Shown here: positions 54,624 to 62,011 of the stretch, piece after piece
How positions within the stretch are numbered: position 1 is the first letter of the stretch
Layout: every line of letters begins with the position of its first letter
Assembly: GCA_937922435.1 (NCBI GenBank)
Contig: CAKZVT010000030.1
Span: 79,908-143,907, forward strand
Origin: an uncultured Prevotella sp.
GTDB taxonomy: Bacteria; Bacteroidota; Bacteroidia; Bacteroidales; Bacteroidaceae
Direction of reading: 5' to 3'
DNA: 64,000 nucleotides
The notes under the pieces: generated by a model
Seen by the model: the letters and a program-made list of their open reading frames with translations, nothing else
Database searches by the model: none
What the model was told of the DNA's origin: nothing
Program-made: the position numbers and the translations under genes

Positions 54624-54651
54624 ACCCACCCCAACCCTCCCAAAGGGAGCT
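54624..54651 (-). repeat. CCCTCCC hairpin / G-quadruplex element, copy 10
   Basis: ACCCACCCCAACCCTCCC then AAAGGGAGC. The G-rich strand is minus. It abuts array 11 and is followed by a partial GATTACC-type repeat (54703-54786). The 54362-55034 spacer otherwise holds the rplM promoter and leader, and no further gene. Confidence 0.83.
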
Positions 54652-54861
54652 TGGATTGCCTATTGCTACTAACAGCAAACAAGGCTTCGGCGAGCGTCAA
54701 AGGTAATCATAATTATTCATTCTCAATCCTCCATTCTCAATTAAGTAAAATCATAATTCTCAACTCTACATTCTCCATTCTCAATTAAATCAACTCACAA
54801 TTCTTAATCAAAAACAATGTTAAATATGGATAATAAACATATATTTGCATCCTTCCCGTTC

Positions 54862-54891
54862 TTGTGCATATAATAAAAATGTGTACCTTTG
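54862..54891 (+). promoter_or_regulatory. Promoter of the rplM-rpsI operon
   Basis: TTG (54862-54864), a 19-bp spacer, TACCTTTG (54884-54891): a strong Bacteroidetes promoter for the ribosomal protein genes about 145 bp downstream. Confidence 0.82.
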
Positions 54892-55034
54892 CACGCCGAT
54901 TATTATCGGGGGAGCACTTAGAACCCCCTGGAACGGCGTGTTAATAGCCGCGCTTTTGGCCGAGCGCGACGGTTAGTGAATCGCCGTTCAAGAGAGAAAG
55001 AAAACGTTTTTTAGTAGTAATTTTTAATTTAGAA
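54892..55034 (+). promoter_or_regulatory. Structured rplM leader, possible autoregulatory site
   Basis: Visible helices are GGGGG/CCCCC (54908-54912 with 54924-54928) and CGCGCT/AGCGCG (54949-54954 with 54963-54968). GAACGGCG (54931-54938) can pair with CGCCGTTC (54982-54989), or its inner part with CACGCCG (54892-54898), giving two exclusive folds. This fits a ribosomal-protein leader switch, but binding of L13 is inference. Confidence 0.55.
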
Positions 55035-55496
55035 ATGAACACTTTAAGTTACAAGACTATTTCCGCCAACAAGGAAACGGTTAATAAGGAGTGGGTCGTT
55101 ATCGACGCTACAGACCAGGTCGTAGGCCGTCTTTGCTCTAAGGTTGCCAAGCTCCTGCGCGGAAAGTACAAGCCAAATTTCACCCCTCACGTAGACTGCG
55201 GTGACAACGTAATCCTCATCAACGCCGCAAAGGTCGTATTCTCCGGCAAGAAGGAGACCGACAAGGTGTACACACGCTACACGGGTTATCCCGGCGGACA
55301 GCGCTTCAACACGCCGGCAGAGCTGCGCAAGCGCCCCTATGGTGCTGACCGCATCATCCGCCACGCCGTAAAGGGCATGCTGCCCAAAGGTCCGCTCGGA
55401 CGCAGCCTGATGGACAACCTCTACATCTTTGACGGTACGGAGCACAACATGCAGGCACAGAAGCCCAAGGCAATAGATATTAACCAGTACAAATAA
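55035..55496 (+). CDS. rplM: 50S ribosomal protein L13
   Basis: A 153-residue protein (MNTLSYKTISANKETVNKEW) with the family motifs WVVIDATDQVVGRLCSKVA and the segment PHVDCGDNVILINA; KGMLPKGPLGRS is at about 115-126. It binds 23S rRNA early in 50S assembly. It starts the rplM-rpsI operon, with rpsI 11 bp downstream. The long structured leader is the likely control region. Length and sequence are normal. Confidence 0.97.
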   Translation: MNTLSYKTISANKETVNKEWVVIDATDQVVGRLCSKVAKLLRGKYKPNFTPHVDCGDNVILINAAKVVFSGKKETDKVYTRYTGYPGGQRFNTPAELRKRPYGADRIIRHAVKGMLPKGPLGRSLMDNLYIFDGTEHNMQAQKPKAIDINQYK

Positions 55497-55507
55497 TCAA
55501 AGCGACA

Positions 55508-55894
55508 ATGGAACAAATCAATGCAATAGGCCGTCGCAAGAGTGCTGTGGCACGTGTTTACCTGACTGAGGGCACCGGCAAAATAACCATAAACAAAAGA
55601 GACATTACAGAATATTTCCCCTCTGGCATACTCCAGTACGTTGTAAAGCAGCCCCTCCAGCTGCTCGACGTTGCCGAGAAGTATGACATCAAGGCCAATC
55701 TCGACGGCGGCGGCTTCACCGGCCAGAGCCAGGCTCTGCGCCTCGCAATAGCACGCGCCCTCGTGAAAATCAACGCCGAAGACAAGAAGAACTTGAAAGA
55801 CCACGGCTTCCTCACACGCGACGCACGCGTCGTAGAGCGCAAGAAGCCGGGACGCCCCAAGGCACGCAAGCGCTTCCAGTTCAGCAAGCGTTAA
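55508..55894 (+). CDS. rpsI: 30S ribosomal protein S9
   Basis: A 128-residue protein with the typical start NAIGRRKSAVARVYL, the segment GGGFTGQSQALRLAIARALV and the conserved basic end KARKRFQFSKR, whose last residues reach the P-site tRNA in the decoding centre. It follows rplM by 11 bp, the usual L13-S9 arrangement. Nothing unusual. Confidence 0.97.
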   Translation: MEQINAIGRRKSAVARVYLTEGTGKITINKRDITEYFPSGILQYVVKQPLQLLDVAEKYDIKANLDGGGFTGQSQALRLAIARALVKINAEDKKNLKDHGFLTRDARVVERKKPGRPKARKRFQFSKR

Positions 55895-56097
55895 TGTTTG
55901 GCTCGACGCTTCCCTCCGTGGAAGCGCAAGCCTCGCGTTTAGCATCCAAACCCATAAGACCCGCCAGACGGGCTATAATCGGAACGCCGAAGCGGCCTGA
56001 ACGCCGCCACGCGGCAGCCTGACCGACGGTTACTTACGGGCTGGTTCTAATAAAACTAAAAAGGAAAGTAAACAACAACAATTAAAAAACAACGACA
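55895..56097 (+). promoter_or_regulatory. Structured rpsI-rpsB spacer, possible rpsB leader
   Basis: Several helices are visible: TTTGG/CCAAA (55896-55900 with 55946-55950) enclosing CGCTTCC/GGAAGCG (55907-55913 with 55920-55926), then CCCG-CCAGA-CGGG near 55960-55972 and an AGCC/GGCT helix near 56016-56042. No separate strong promoter is seen, so rpsB may be read through from rplM or controlled by this leader. Confidence 0.5.
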
Positions 56098-56967
56098 ATG
56101 TCAAGAACAAATTTTGATATGCTGCTCAAGGCCGGATGCCACTTCGGCCACCTCAAGCGCAAGTGGAATCCCGCAATGGCTCCCTACATCTTCATGGAGC
56201 GCAACGGCATTCACATCATCGACCTCAACAAGACGGTAGCAAAAATCGACGAGGCTGCCGACGCGTTGAAGCAAATAGCAAAGTCTGGAAAGAAGATTTT
56301 GTTCGTAGCTACTAAAAAACAAGCAAAGGAAATCGTTGCCGAGAAGGCTGCTTCGGTCAACATGCCTTACGTAATCGAGCGTTGGCCGGGCGGTATGCTC
56401 ACCAACTTCCCCACCATCCGCAAGGCTGTGAAGAAGATGGCTACTATCGACAAGCTGATGAACGACGGCACATACTCGAACCTCTCAAAGCGTGAAATCC
56501 TGCAGATTACACGCCAGCGTGCAAAGCTCGAGAAGAACCTCGGCTCTATTGCAGACCTTACACGCCTGCCTTCAGCCCTCTTCGTGATTGACATCATGAA
56601 GGAAGCTATCGCAGTGAAAGAGGCCAAGAGGCTCGGTATTCCCGTATTCGCAATGGTTGACACCAACTCAAACCCACGCGACATCGACTTCGTAATACCT
56701 GCCAACGACGACGCAAAGGACAGCATCGAGGTAGTGCTCAACGCTTGCTGCGCCGCCATCGCTGAAGGACTTGAGGAGCGTAAAATCGAGAAGGCCGACG
56801 AGAAGGCTGCCAAGGAGCAGGCTGAGGCCGCTGCAATGGAGGACAAACCCAAGCGTGCACGCAAGGCTCGCAAGGACGCTCCGGCCGCAGAGGATGAAGC
56901 TCCCAAGGCTGAAGACGAGGCTCCCGTTGCAGAGGAAGCTGCTGAAGAGGCTCCTGCCGAGGCATGA
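56098..56967 (+). CDS. rpsB: 30S ribosomal protein S2
   Basis: A 289-residue protein whose first 225 residues are canonical: DMLLKAGCHFGHLKRKWNP, FVATKKQAKEIV, RWPGGMLTNF and PVFAMVDTNSNPRDIDF. The C-terminal ~60 residues are an Ala/Glu/Lys-rich, low-complexity tail (AEAAAMEDKPKRARKARKDA, then EDEAPKAEDEAP-type repeats), longer than the E. coli protein. Such tails occur in Bacteroidetes S2 and their function is unknown. It precedes tsf by 43 bp, the normal rpsB-tsf pair. Confidence 0.97.
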   Translation: MSRTNFDMLLKAGCHFGHLKRKWNPAMAPYIFMERNGIHIIDLNKTVAKIDEAADALKQIAKSGKKILFVATKKQAKEIVAEKAASVNMPYVIERWPGGMLTNFPTIRKAVKKMATIDKLMNDGTYSNLSKREILQITRQRAKLEKNLGSIADLTRLPSALFVIDIMKEAIAVKEAKRLGIPVFAMVDTNSNPRDIDFVIPANDDAKDSIEVVLNACCAAIAEGLEERKIEKADEKAAKEQAEAAAMEDKPKRARKARKDAPAAEDEAPKAEDEAPVAEEAAEEAPAEA

Positions 56968-57010
56968 TTTCATTTTTGAATAACATTTAATAAAATCAGG
57001 AAATACGATT

Positions 57011-58000
57011 ATGGCTGTATCAATAGCTGACATACAGAAAATCCGCAAGATGACCGGCGCCGGCCTTGCTGACTGCAAGAAGGCCCTTACCGAGAGCGAC
57101 GGCGACTTCGACAAGGCAATAGAAATCATCCGCGAGAAGGGCCAGGCCATCGCCGCTAAACGCAGCGACCGCGAGACTTCAAACGGTTGTGTGCTGGTTA
57201 AGGCCGTTGACGGCTTCGCCGCAATGATTGCCTTGAAGTGTGAGACTGACTTCGTAGCCAACGGAGCTGACTTCATCGCCCTGACACAGAGCATCCTCGA
57301 CGCAGCCGTTGAGGCAAAGGCCAAGACACTTGACGAGGTTAAGGCTCTGCCGCTCAACGGCAGCACAGTGCAGGACGAGGTCGTAGCGCGCTCTGGTATC
57401 ACGGGCGAGAAGACCGAGCTTGACGGCTACCTCTACCTCGAGGGAGGTAATGTCTCGGTTTACGACCACATGAACAAGCACACGCTTTGCACGATGGTGC
57501 AGACCAACAAGCCGGCCGAGGAGCAGGCTCACAACATCGCAATGCAGGTGGCTGCAATGAATCCGGTGGCTCTCGACGAGGCAAGCGTACCCCAGGAGGT
57601 TAAGGACAGCGAGCTGAAGGTTGCCATCGAGAAGACCAAGGAAGAGCAAATCAACAAGGCCGTAGAGGCTGCCCTGAAGAAGGCCGGCTTCAATCTCTAC
57701 ATCGCAGAGAACGAAGAGCACATCAACGAAGGCATCATGAAGGGCAACATAACCGAAGCACAGGCTGAGGAAATACGCAAAATCAAGAAGGAGACGGCCG
57801 AGCAGAAGGCTGCCAACATGCCCGAGCAGATGGTACAGAACATCGCCAAGGGACGTATGGCCAAGTTCTTCAAGGACTCTTGCCTGCTCAACCAGGAGTA
57901 CATCCAGGACGGCAAGATGAGCGTTGCAGACTATCTGCACGCTGCCGACAAGGAGCTTACCGTCGTTGCGTTCAAGCGTTTCACGCTGCGTGCGGAGTAA
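57011..58000 (+). CDS. tsf: Elongation factor Ts
   Basis: A 329-residue guanine-nucleotide exchange factor for EF-Tu. The N-terminal UBA-like domain has KIRKMTGAGLADCKKAL (residues 10-26) with the TGAG signature, and the core has the CETDFVANGADF motif that contacts EF-Tu. It is longer than the E. coli protein (283), as is usual for Bacteroidetes. A hairpin after the stop (58040-58070) may end the operon. Confidence 0.97.
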   Translation: MAVSIADIQKIRKMTGAGLADCKKALTESDGDFDKAIEIIREKGQAIAAKRSDRETSNGCVLVKAVDGFAAMIALKCETDFVANGADFIALTQSILDAAVEAKAKTLDEVKALPLNGSTVQDEVVARSGITGEKTELDGYLYLEGGNVSVYDHMNKHTLCTMVQTNKPAEEQAHNIAMQVAAMNPVALDEASVPQEVKDSELKVAIEKTKEEQINKAVEAALKKAGFNLYIAENEEHINEGIMKGNITEAQAEEIRKIKKETAEQKAANMPEQMVQNIAKGRMAKFFKDSCLLNQEYIQDGKMSVADYLHAADKELTVVAFKRFTLRAE

Positions 58001-58039
58001 TGCTTGCCGTAAAGGAACTGATTTTCCAAGTATAATCTG

Positions 58040-58070
58040 AGGGGCGTCGCGCATCAAGCGCAACGCCCCT
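58040..58070 (+). terminator. Hairpin after tsf, probable terminator
   Basis: Arms AGGGGCGTCGCGC (58040-58052) and GCGCAACGCCCCT (58058-58070), with one G-U pair. It is followed by TTGTTGT rather than a pure T-run, so confidence is moderate. Confidence 0.6.
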
Positions 58071-58101
58071 TGTTGTATGCTTTGCGTTAAGGCGCGTTGC
58101 G

Positions 58102-58179
58102 AAAGGTGGTCTTTCGCCTTCTGAAAGGACGCCTTTTAGGTGTAAAAGACGGCCTTTTGCAGCGCAATATGCGGCCTTT
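58102..58179. repeat. 22-bp phased palindromic array, 4 units with one 21-bp step (array 12)
   Basis: Cores start at 58102, 58124, 58145 and 58167. The second spacing is 21 bp, the only deviation found in 13 arrays, due to a one-base shorter spacer. The fourth unit is the ATATG variant. Confidence 0.9.
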
Positions 58180-58240
58180 TGCAAGACGGGTTGTAACTTG
58201 TTGTAGCACAGGGCGTTACGCTTTGCGTTGAAAAATGCGT

Positions 58241-58248
58241 TATATTTG
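58241..58248 (+). promoter_or_regulatory. -7 box of the SGNH hydrolase gene
   Basis: TATATTTG, 5 bp before a run of three ATG codons (58253, 58256, 58259). It excludes the upstream ATG at 58235. Confidence 0.55.
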
Positions 58249-58252
58249 TATT

Positions 58253-59551
58253 ATGATGATGACGAAAAACATTGTTATTGCAGCCTTGGCGGCATGGGGT
58301 ATGTGTGCATCCGCCCAGACGACAGGCTTCCGCAACGAAATAAGCGTGCCCGACAAGGTGTACATGCTTTCCGGTGTTGACAACACTCTGTTCATGGAAC
58401 CCATCGTGAAGCGGTGGCGGCCATACGACGACATTGTGCGCTTCTCCGGCGATGCGGCCTATACCCGGCGCACGTCGAGGTATGTCACGGTGAGGCCGGA
58501 GGCCGGCACGGAGCGGCGAATGGTGGTGGATTTGGTCAACACCGACCGTTTCGACACGCTTATGACAGACACCGTGACCGTGCTCGTAGGGCGCAAATGC
58601 ACGGGCGGAGGCGAGGTTACGGCGCAAATCCTGGGCGACAGCTACGTGCACGGGGCTTTCTTCCGCGACGCGTTGCTCGACAAGGGATATGTGCCCGGGC
58701 TGCGCCTTGTCGGCCTGCGCGGCGTGAAGGATGCCGACGGACAGTATGACGAGGGGCGCGGCGGATGGACCGTAGCCCGGTATTTCGAGGTCTCAAAGGG
58801 CGGCATCACGCCTTACAACGGCTTCATGCAGCCGCAGGACGGCCGCCGCTACTGGGGCGCTACGGCCTTTTGGAAAAACTGTTTCAGGGTTGAGAGCGGC
58901 CTTGTAGCCGGCTTCGATACGGTGTACAATTGCAGCCGCTTTGGCCGTTGCCTGTCAAAGTTCGACCCTGTTACGGGCTATCTTGCCGACCCCAGGCGCG
59001 GCGATATGATGTATGACAACGCCCGTGGATGCTACGTCGCCTATGACGGCCGCCGCTGGCGCGATGTTGATGTGGACGAGTACGCATGGCGTTTCGACTA
59101 CGGCAAGTATCTGGAAATGTGGCAGTTGCACAAGCCCCGCTTCTTTTTCATGCTGCTGGGGCTTAACGATTTCCGCGACAGTCTTCATGCCTGTTTTGAC
59201 GAATGGAACTGCCGCGTGGAGCAGATGGCGCGCTCTTACCACGAGGCAGTGCCCGAAGGACGCTTTGTCATACTGCTGCCGTGCTCTACGTGCGGCTCTC
59301 TTGACAACCAGCCGGGCGACTTCACCTTGCGCCAGAACGCCGCAATGTGGCGGTTGCGGCGCAATATCATAGCCACGTTCGACCGCCGCGAGGCCGAAGG
59401 CATATACATTGTCGACATGGGAGCGGCCATCGACGGCGAGAACGGTTACCGCCGCGGCCGTGACGGTTTGCAGACAGGCAATCCGCATCCTTACCCCAAT
59501 TATCCGGCCATGGGCGTGCCGCTGGCCGCCTTCTTGCAGTATTACAGGTGA
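58253..59551 (+). CDS. Secreted SGNH/GDSL-type hydrolase
   Basis: The start at 58253 (or the next two ATGs) gives about 430 residues with a signal peptide (TKNIVIAALAAWGMCASAQ). After an N-terminal beta-rich domain (about 25-125), SGNH blocks appear: block I ILGDSYVHGAF (about 131-141) with the Ser nucleophile, block III LLGLNDF (about 300) and the final block V region NPHPYPNYPAM (about 413) with a His. It probably removes ester groups such as acetyl from polysaccharides or acts as a lipase; the substrate is not readable. The Asp-x-x-His of block V is replaced by a less usual HPYPNYP context, so activity is inferred. It has a -7 box at 58241. Confidence 0.84.
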   Translation: MMMTKNIVIAALAAWGMCASAQTTGFRNEISVPDKVYMLSGVDNTLFMEPIVKRWRPYDDIVRFSGDAAYTRRTSRYVTVRPEAGTERRMVVDLVNTDRFDTLMTDTVTVLVGRKCTGGGEVTAQILGDSYVHGAFFRDALLDKGYVPGLRLVGLRGVKDADGQYDEGRGGWTVARYFEVSKGGITPYNGFMQPQDGRRYWGATAFWKNCFRVESGLVAGFDTVYNCSRFGRCLSKFDPVTGYLADPRRGDMMYDNARGCYVAYDGRRWRDVDVDEYAWRFDYGKYLEMWQLHKPRFFFMLLGLNDFRDSLHACFDEWNCRVEQMARSYHEAVPEGRFVILLPCSTCGSLDNQPGDFTLRQNAAMWRLRRNIIATFDRREAEGIYIVDMGAAIDGENGYRRGRDGLQTGNPHPYPNYPAMGVPLAAFLQYYR

Positions 59552-59570
59552 CGAAAGGCTATATCCTGCA

Positions 59571-59603
59571 ACCCAGTTGACAGTCAGGCTGTTACGGTGA
59601 AGG
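59571..59603. repeat. Solitary flanking-type repeat without an array
   Basis: CAGTTGACAGTCAGGCTGTTACGG matches the flank of the 22-bp arrays, for example the right side of array 13, but no 22-bp cores are next to it. It may be a remnant of a lost array. Confidence 0.65.
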
Positions 59604-59670
59604 CTTGATGTATGGCGGTGGTGGTTGCCGATGGGCGTTATGCCTTGTGTATATGGTTGTGCCAGAATGC

Positions 59671-59702
59671 TTTGGCGTTATGTGTGTTTTTATATATATT
59701 TG
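59671..59702 (+). promoter_or_regulatory. Promoter of the alpha/beta hydrolase gene
   Basis: TTTG (59671-59674), a 20-bp spacer, TATATTTG (59695-59702). It lies within the upstream open frame and supports the start at 59741. Confidence 0.75.
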
Positions 59703-59740
59703 CCGCAGCGCATTATTATTACAATGAAAAAAGATTCTTT

Positions 59741-60571
59741 ATGAAGTTCAGGAAAGCATTTTTCATTATGGCAACAGCCTTGTTTCCGGTCATCGCTTCG
59801 GCGCAGACCGATTCCACGTTTTACATCAACGGCTCTATGGGGCGACTCGCCGCACGCCTGCAATTGCCGGAAATGAAGGCCGGTGAGAAGTGCCACATGG
59901 TGGTGGTTTGCCACGGGTTCACCAGCAGCATGGACGACCCTGTCGTGGCAACCGTTGCCTCACGGCTGTTGGAGACTGGTTTCGGGGTGCTGCGTTTCGA
60001 CTTCAACGGCCACGGACGGAGTGAAGGCGACTTCACGGAAATGACCGTTCCCAACGAGATTGACGACGCCCTGGCCGTTGTCGCCTATGCGCGTGACCTG
60101 CCGCAGGCCGTTGACGTGTCGTTGGTAGGCCATTCGCAGGGCGGCGTGGTGGCGGCGATGACGGCCGGCCGACTCGGTTCGGGCGTAATAAAAAGCCTCG
60201 TGCTGATGGCTCCTGCCGCAGTGTTGAGGGACGATGCGCTGCGCGGCAACACCATGGGAGCTGCGTATGACCCGTGGCACGCGCCCGAATATGTCACCCT
60301 TCCGTCAGGGCACAAACTTGGAAGGGCGTACATCCAGACGGCCATCGACCTGCCCATATACGAGACGGCGGCGCGTTATTACGGCCCCGCGCTGGTAATT
60401 CACGGTATGGCCGACCGCGTAGTGCCTTATACTTACGGGCAGAGGTTCGGCCGCGAGATGCCTGATTGCGCCGTCCGGCTTATCCCCGGAGACGACCATG
60501 TGTTTTCCGCCAACAAGGCGTATGCCGCCTCGCTTGCGTCTGAATGGCTTGTAAAGACATTTGAGAAGTGA
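59741..60571 (+). CDS. Secreted alpha/beta hydrolase (esterase/dienelactone-hydrolase-like)
   Basis: A 276-residue protein with a signal peptide (MKFRKAFFIMATALFPVIASAQ). Motifs are the oxyanion region VVVCHGFTSSMDDP (HGF), RFDFNGHGRSEGDF, the nucleophile elbow VGHSQGGVV (about 148), GMADRVVPY with the acid Asp and GDDHVF with the catalytic His (about 258). The layout resembles cinnamoyl/feruloyl esterases of gut Bacteroidetes and lactobacilli, though a general carboxylesterase is equally possible. It is convergent with the DUF4421 gene and shares a terminator with it. Confidence 0.87.
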   Translation: MKFRKAFFIMATALFPVIASAQTDSTFYINGSMGRLAARLQLPEMKAGEKCHMVVVCHGFTSSMDDPVVATVASRLLETGFGVLRFDFNGHGRSEGDFTEMTVPNEIDDALAVVAYARDLPQAVDVSLVGHSQGGVVAAMTAGRLGSGVIKSLVLMAPAAVLRDDALRGNTMGAAYDPWHAPEYVTLPSGHKLGRAYIQTAIDLPIYETAARYYGPALVIHGMADRVVPYTYGQRFGREMPDCAVRLIPGDDHVFSANKAYAASLASEWLVKTFEK

Positions 60572-60576
60572 TGTAA

Positions 60577-60604
60577 AAAAGCGTGGGCAACAACCTACGC
60601 TTTT
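60577..60604. terminator. Bidirectional terminator between convergent genes
   Basis: Arms AAAAGCGTGGG (60577-60587) and CCTACGCTTTT (60594-60604), with one G-U pair and A- and T-runs on either side. It lies between the alpha/beta hydrolase and DUF4421 genes. Confidence 0.82.
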
Positions 60605-60617
60605 CTGTTTCATAGTT

Positions 60618-61613
60618 TCAGAACCTGAAACCGTAGAACAGCCGGGCGCGCCATTTCAGGCTTTCAATCATCATCTTGCCGCTGTCGCCCTGTTGCCAAA
60701 GGTTTACCACGGCTGACATTCCCATAAAACTGTTCTTGAAATTGCGCACGGCGGCGAGCCTGCCTACGTTGATTAACGATGGGAAACGGTATGGTGTGCG
60801 TTGGCGCGTGCCGCCTACGGTCAGTTTGTTGCGCGAGAATACCACGACGTGGGGCATCGCCGAGATATGCAAAAGCCATTTCCGCTTTATTACGAAGTTA
60901 TAGGCGTAGCCTCCGCCGACGGCCACGTTTATGGAGGATAGCCGTGTCGCGCCGATGCCGTGTATGGCGTTGGCTTCGGCGCTGATGCGTCCGGCGAAGG
61001 CCGAAAGCCCCAGCAGCCACGAGCCGCAGCTGCGTTTCTGCACCTGCGACTGGCTGAACGCCGCCGGGAACGAGAATCGGCGGTGGTTGAAGGCGTAGTA
61101 GGCGTTGGCCTGTAACATTTCCATCTCCACGCTGCCTTGGCCTATGTCGTATTTATCTTCGCCGTGTTCGGCTTCTCCGCTGAACGTATTTGCCGACGTG
61201 TATGCCAGGTCGAAGCCCATGCGGTTGCCGTAAGTGCTGAACGTCAGCTCGTTGTCCTTGTTGCGCCCGGCCAGTTTTGCCGGGTTGACGGAGTATCCGA
61301 GCGACACTCCGCGGTAGCTGACGGTCACGCCTGCGGTGCTTTTCATTTCGGCCTTGAGCGTCGATTTGAACGGCGAACCGCCCATTTCTCCATCCGTGTG
61401 GAGGTCTGTTCCCGATGCGTTGAAACGCAGTTTTACAGTCCATCTGCCGTCGGGCTTGCCGATGTAGGCCGTATCGTACCGCGCGAACCGCTTGCCGTTG
61501 CGCGCTTCTAAAAGGCTGTCCACGCGCGATAGCAGTGCGTTTTGCGCCTGCGCGGTTGCCATGCAGGCGCAAATCGAGATTACGGTCAGCGGCGTTTTTA
61601 TGTGCATTGTCAT
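60618..61613 (-). CDS. DUF4421 family, outer-membrane beta-barrel-like protein
   Basis: A 331-residue protein with a signal peptide (ICACMATAQAQ, about residue 24). The family resemblance is to DUF4421, found in Bacteroidetes. The mature part alternates short beta strands with aromatic girdles (WTVKLRFNASGTDL, GVTVSYRGVSLGYSVNP, GMSAVVNLW) and ends with RARLFYGFRF, a C-terminal phenylalanine typical of outer-membrane proteins inserted by BamA. It is probably an integral outer membrane barrel of unknown role. It is convergent with the alpha/beta hydrolase and divergent from the GNAT fusion. Confidence 0.88.
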   Translation of the reverse strand: MTMHIKTPLTVISICACMATAQAQNALLSRVDSLLEARNGKRFARYDTAYIGKPDGRWTVKLRFNASGTDLHTDGEMGGSPFKSTLKAEMKSTAGVTVSYRGVSLGYSVNPAKLAGRNKDNELTFSTYGNRMGFDLAYTSANTFSGEAEHGEDKYDIGQGSVEMEMLQANAYYAFNHRRFSFPAAFSQSQVQKRSCGSWLLGLSAFAGRISAEANAIHGIGATRLSSINVAVGGGYAYNFVIKRKWLLHISAMPHVVVFSRNKLTVGGTRQRTPYRFPSLINVGRLAAVRNFKNSFMGMSAVVNLWQQGDSGKMMIESLKWRARLFYGFRF

Positions 61614-61771
61614 TGCGGTTTTTACTTACGGCGGTGTCCGTATGCCGCCTTGCATATAGTGAAACGCGCCATTGCAGCGCTTTATTGTACCGTTTTGTAT
61701 GCTTTTGCAGGCTTTGTTTTTTGCGGTGGGTCATGCTCTTTTCTCATAGTAAAATGATTGGCAAAAATTTC

Positions 61772-61850
61772 AAAGGCCGTCTTTCGCCTTCCAAAAGGCC
61801 ATCAATCGCACGCTAAAAGGCCGTCTTTTACACGCTAAAAGACGGCCTTT
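61772..61850. repeat. 22-bp phased palindromic array, 4 units (array 13)
   Basis: Cores start at 61772, 61794, 61816 and 61838, exactly 22 bp apart. The right flank CATTGACAGTCAGGCGGTTAC is the best match to the flanking palindrome half. The 61614-62011 spacer between divergent genes holds this array and the promoter below; I see no other gene. Confidence 0.92.
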
Positions 61851-61954
61851 TGCAAACGCATTGACAGTCAGGCGGTTACAGACGAGCCGTTACGCGCCGT
61901 GAATGCAGCCGCAGGCGGCGGTCTTGCAGGGCGAAAATAGTTGTGCAGGAACGC

Positions 61955-61984
61955 TTGCCGTTACGCGCGTTTTTTATAAATTTG
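61955..61984 (+). promoter_or_regulatory. Promoter of the DUF2156-GNAT gene
   Basis: TTG (61955-61957), a 19-bp spacer, TAAATTTG (61977-61984). It lies inside the upstream in-frame extension and supports the start at 62012. Confidence 0.75.
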
Positions 61985-62011
61985 CCGTGTGTAACGCAAT
62001 CTTTCAATGTC

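Noticed and set aside
4011..61850. The 22-bp arrays as CRISPR arrays.
   Set aside because: The repeated part is a 13-bp palindrome with a 9-bp spacer, unit number is almost always four, and no cas gene is present.
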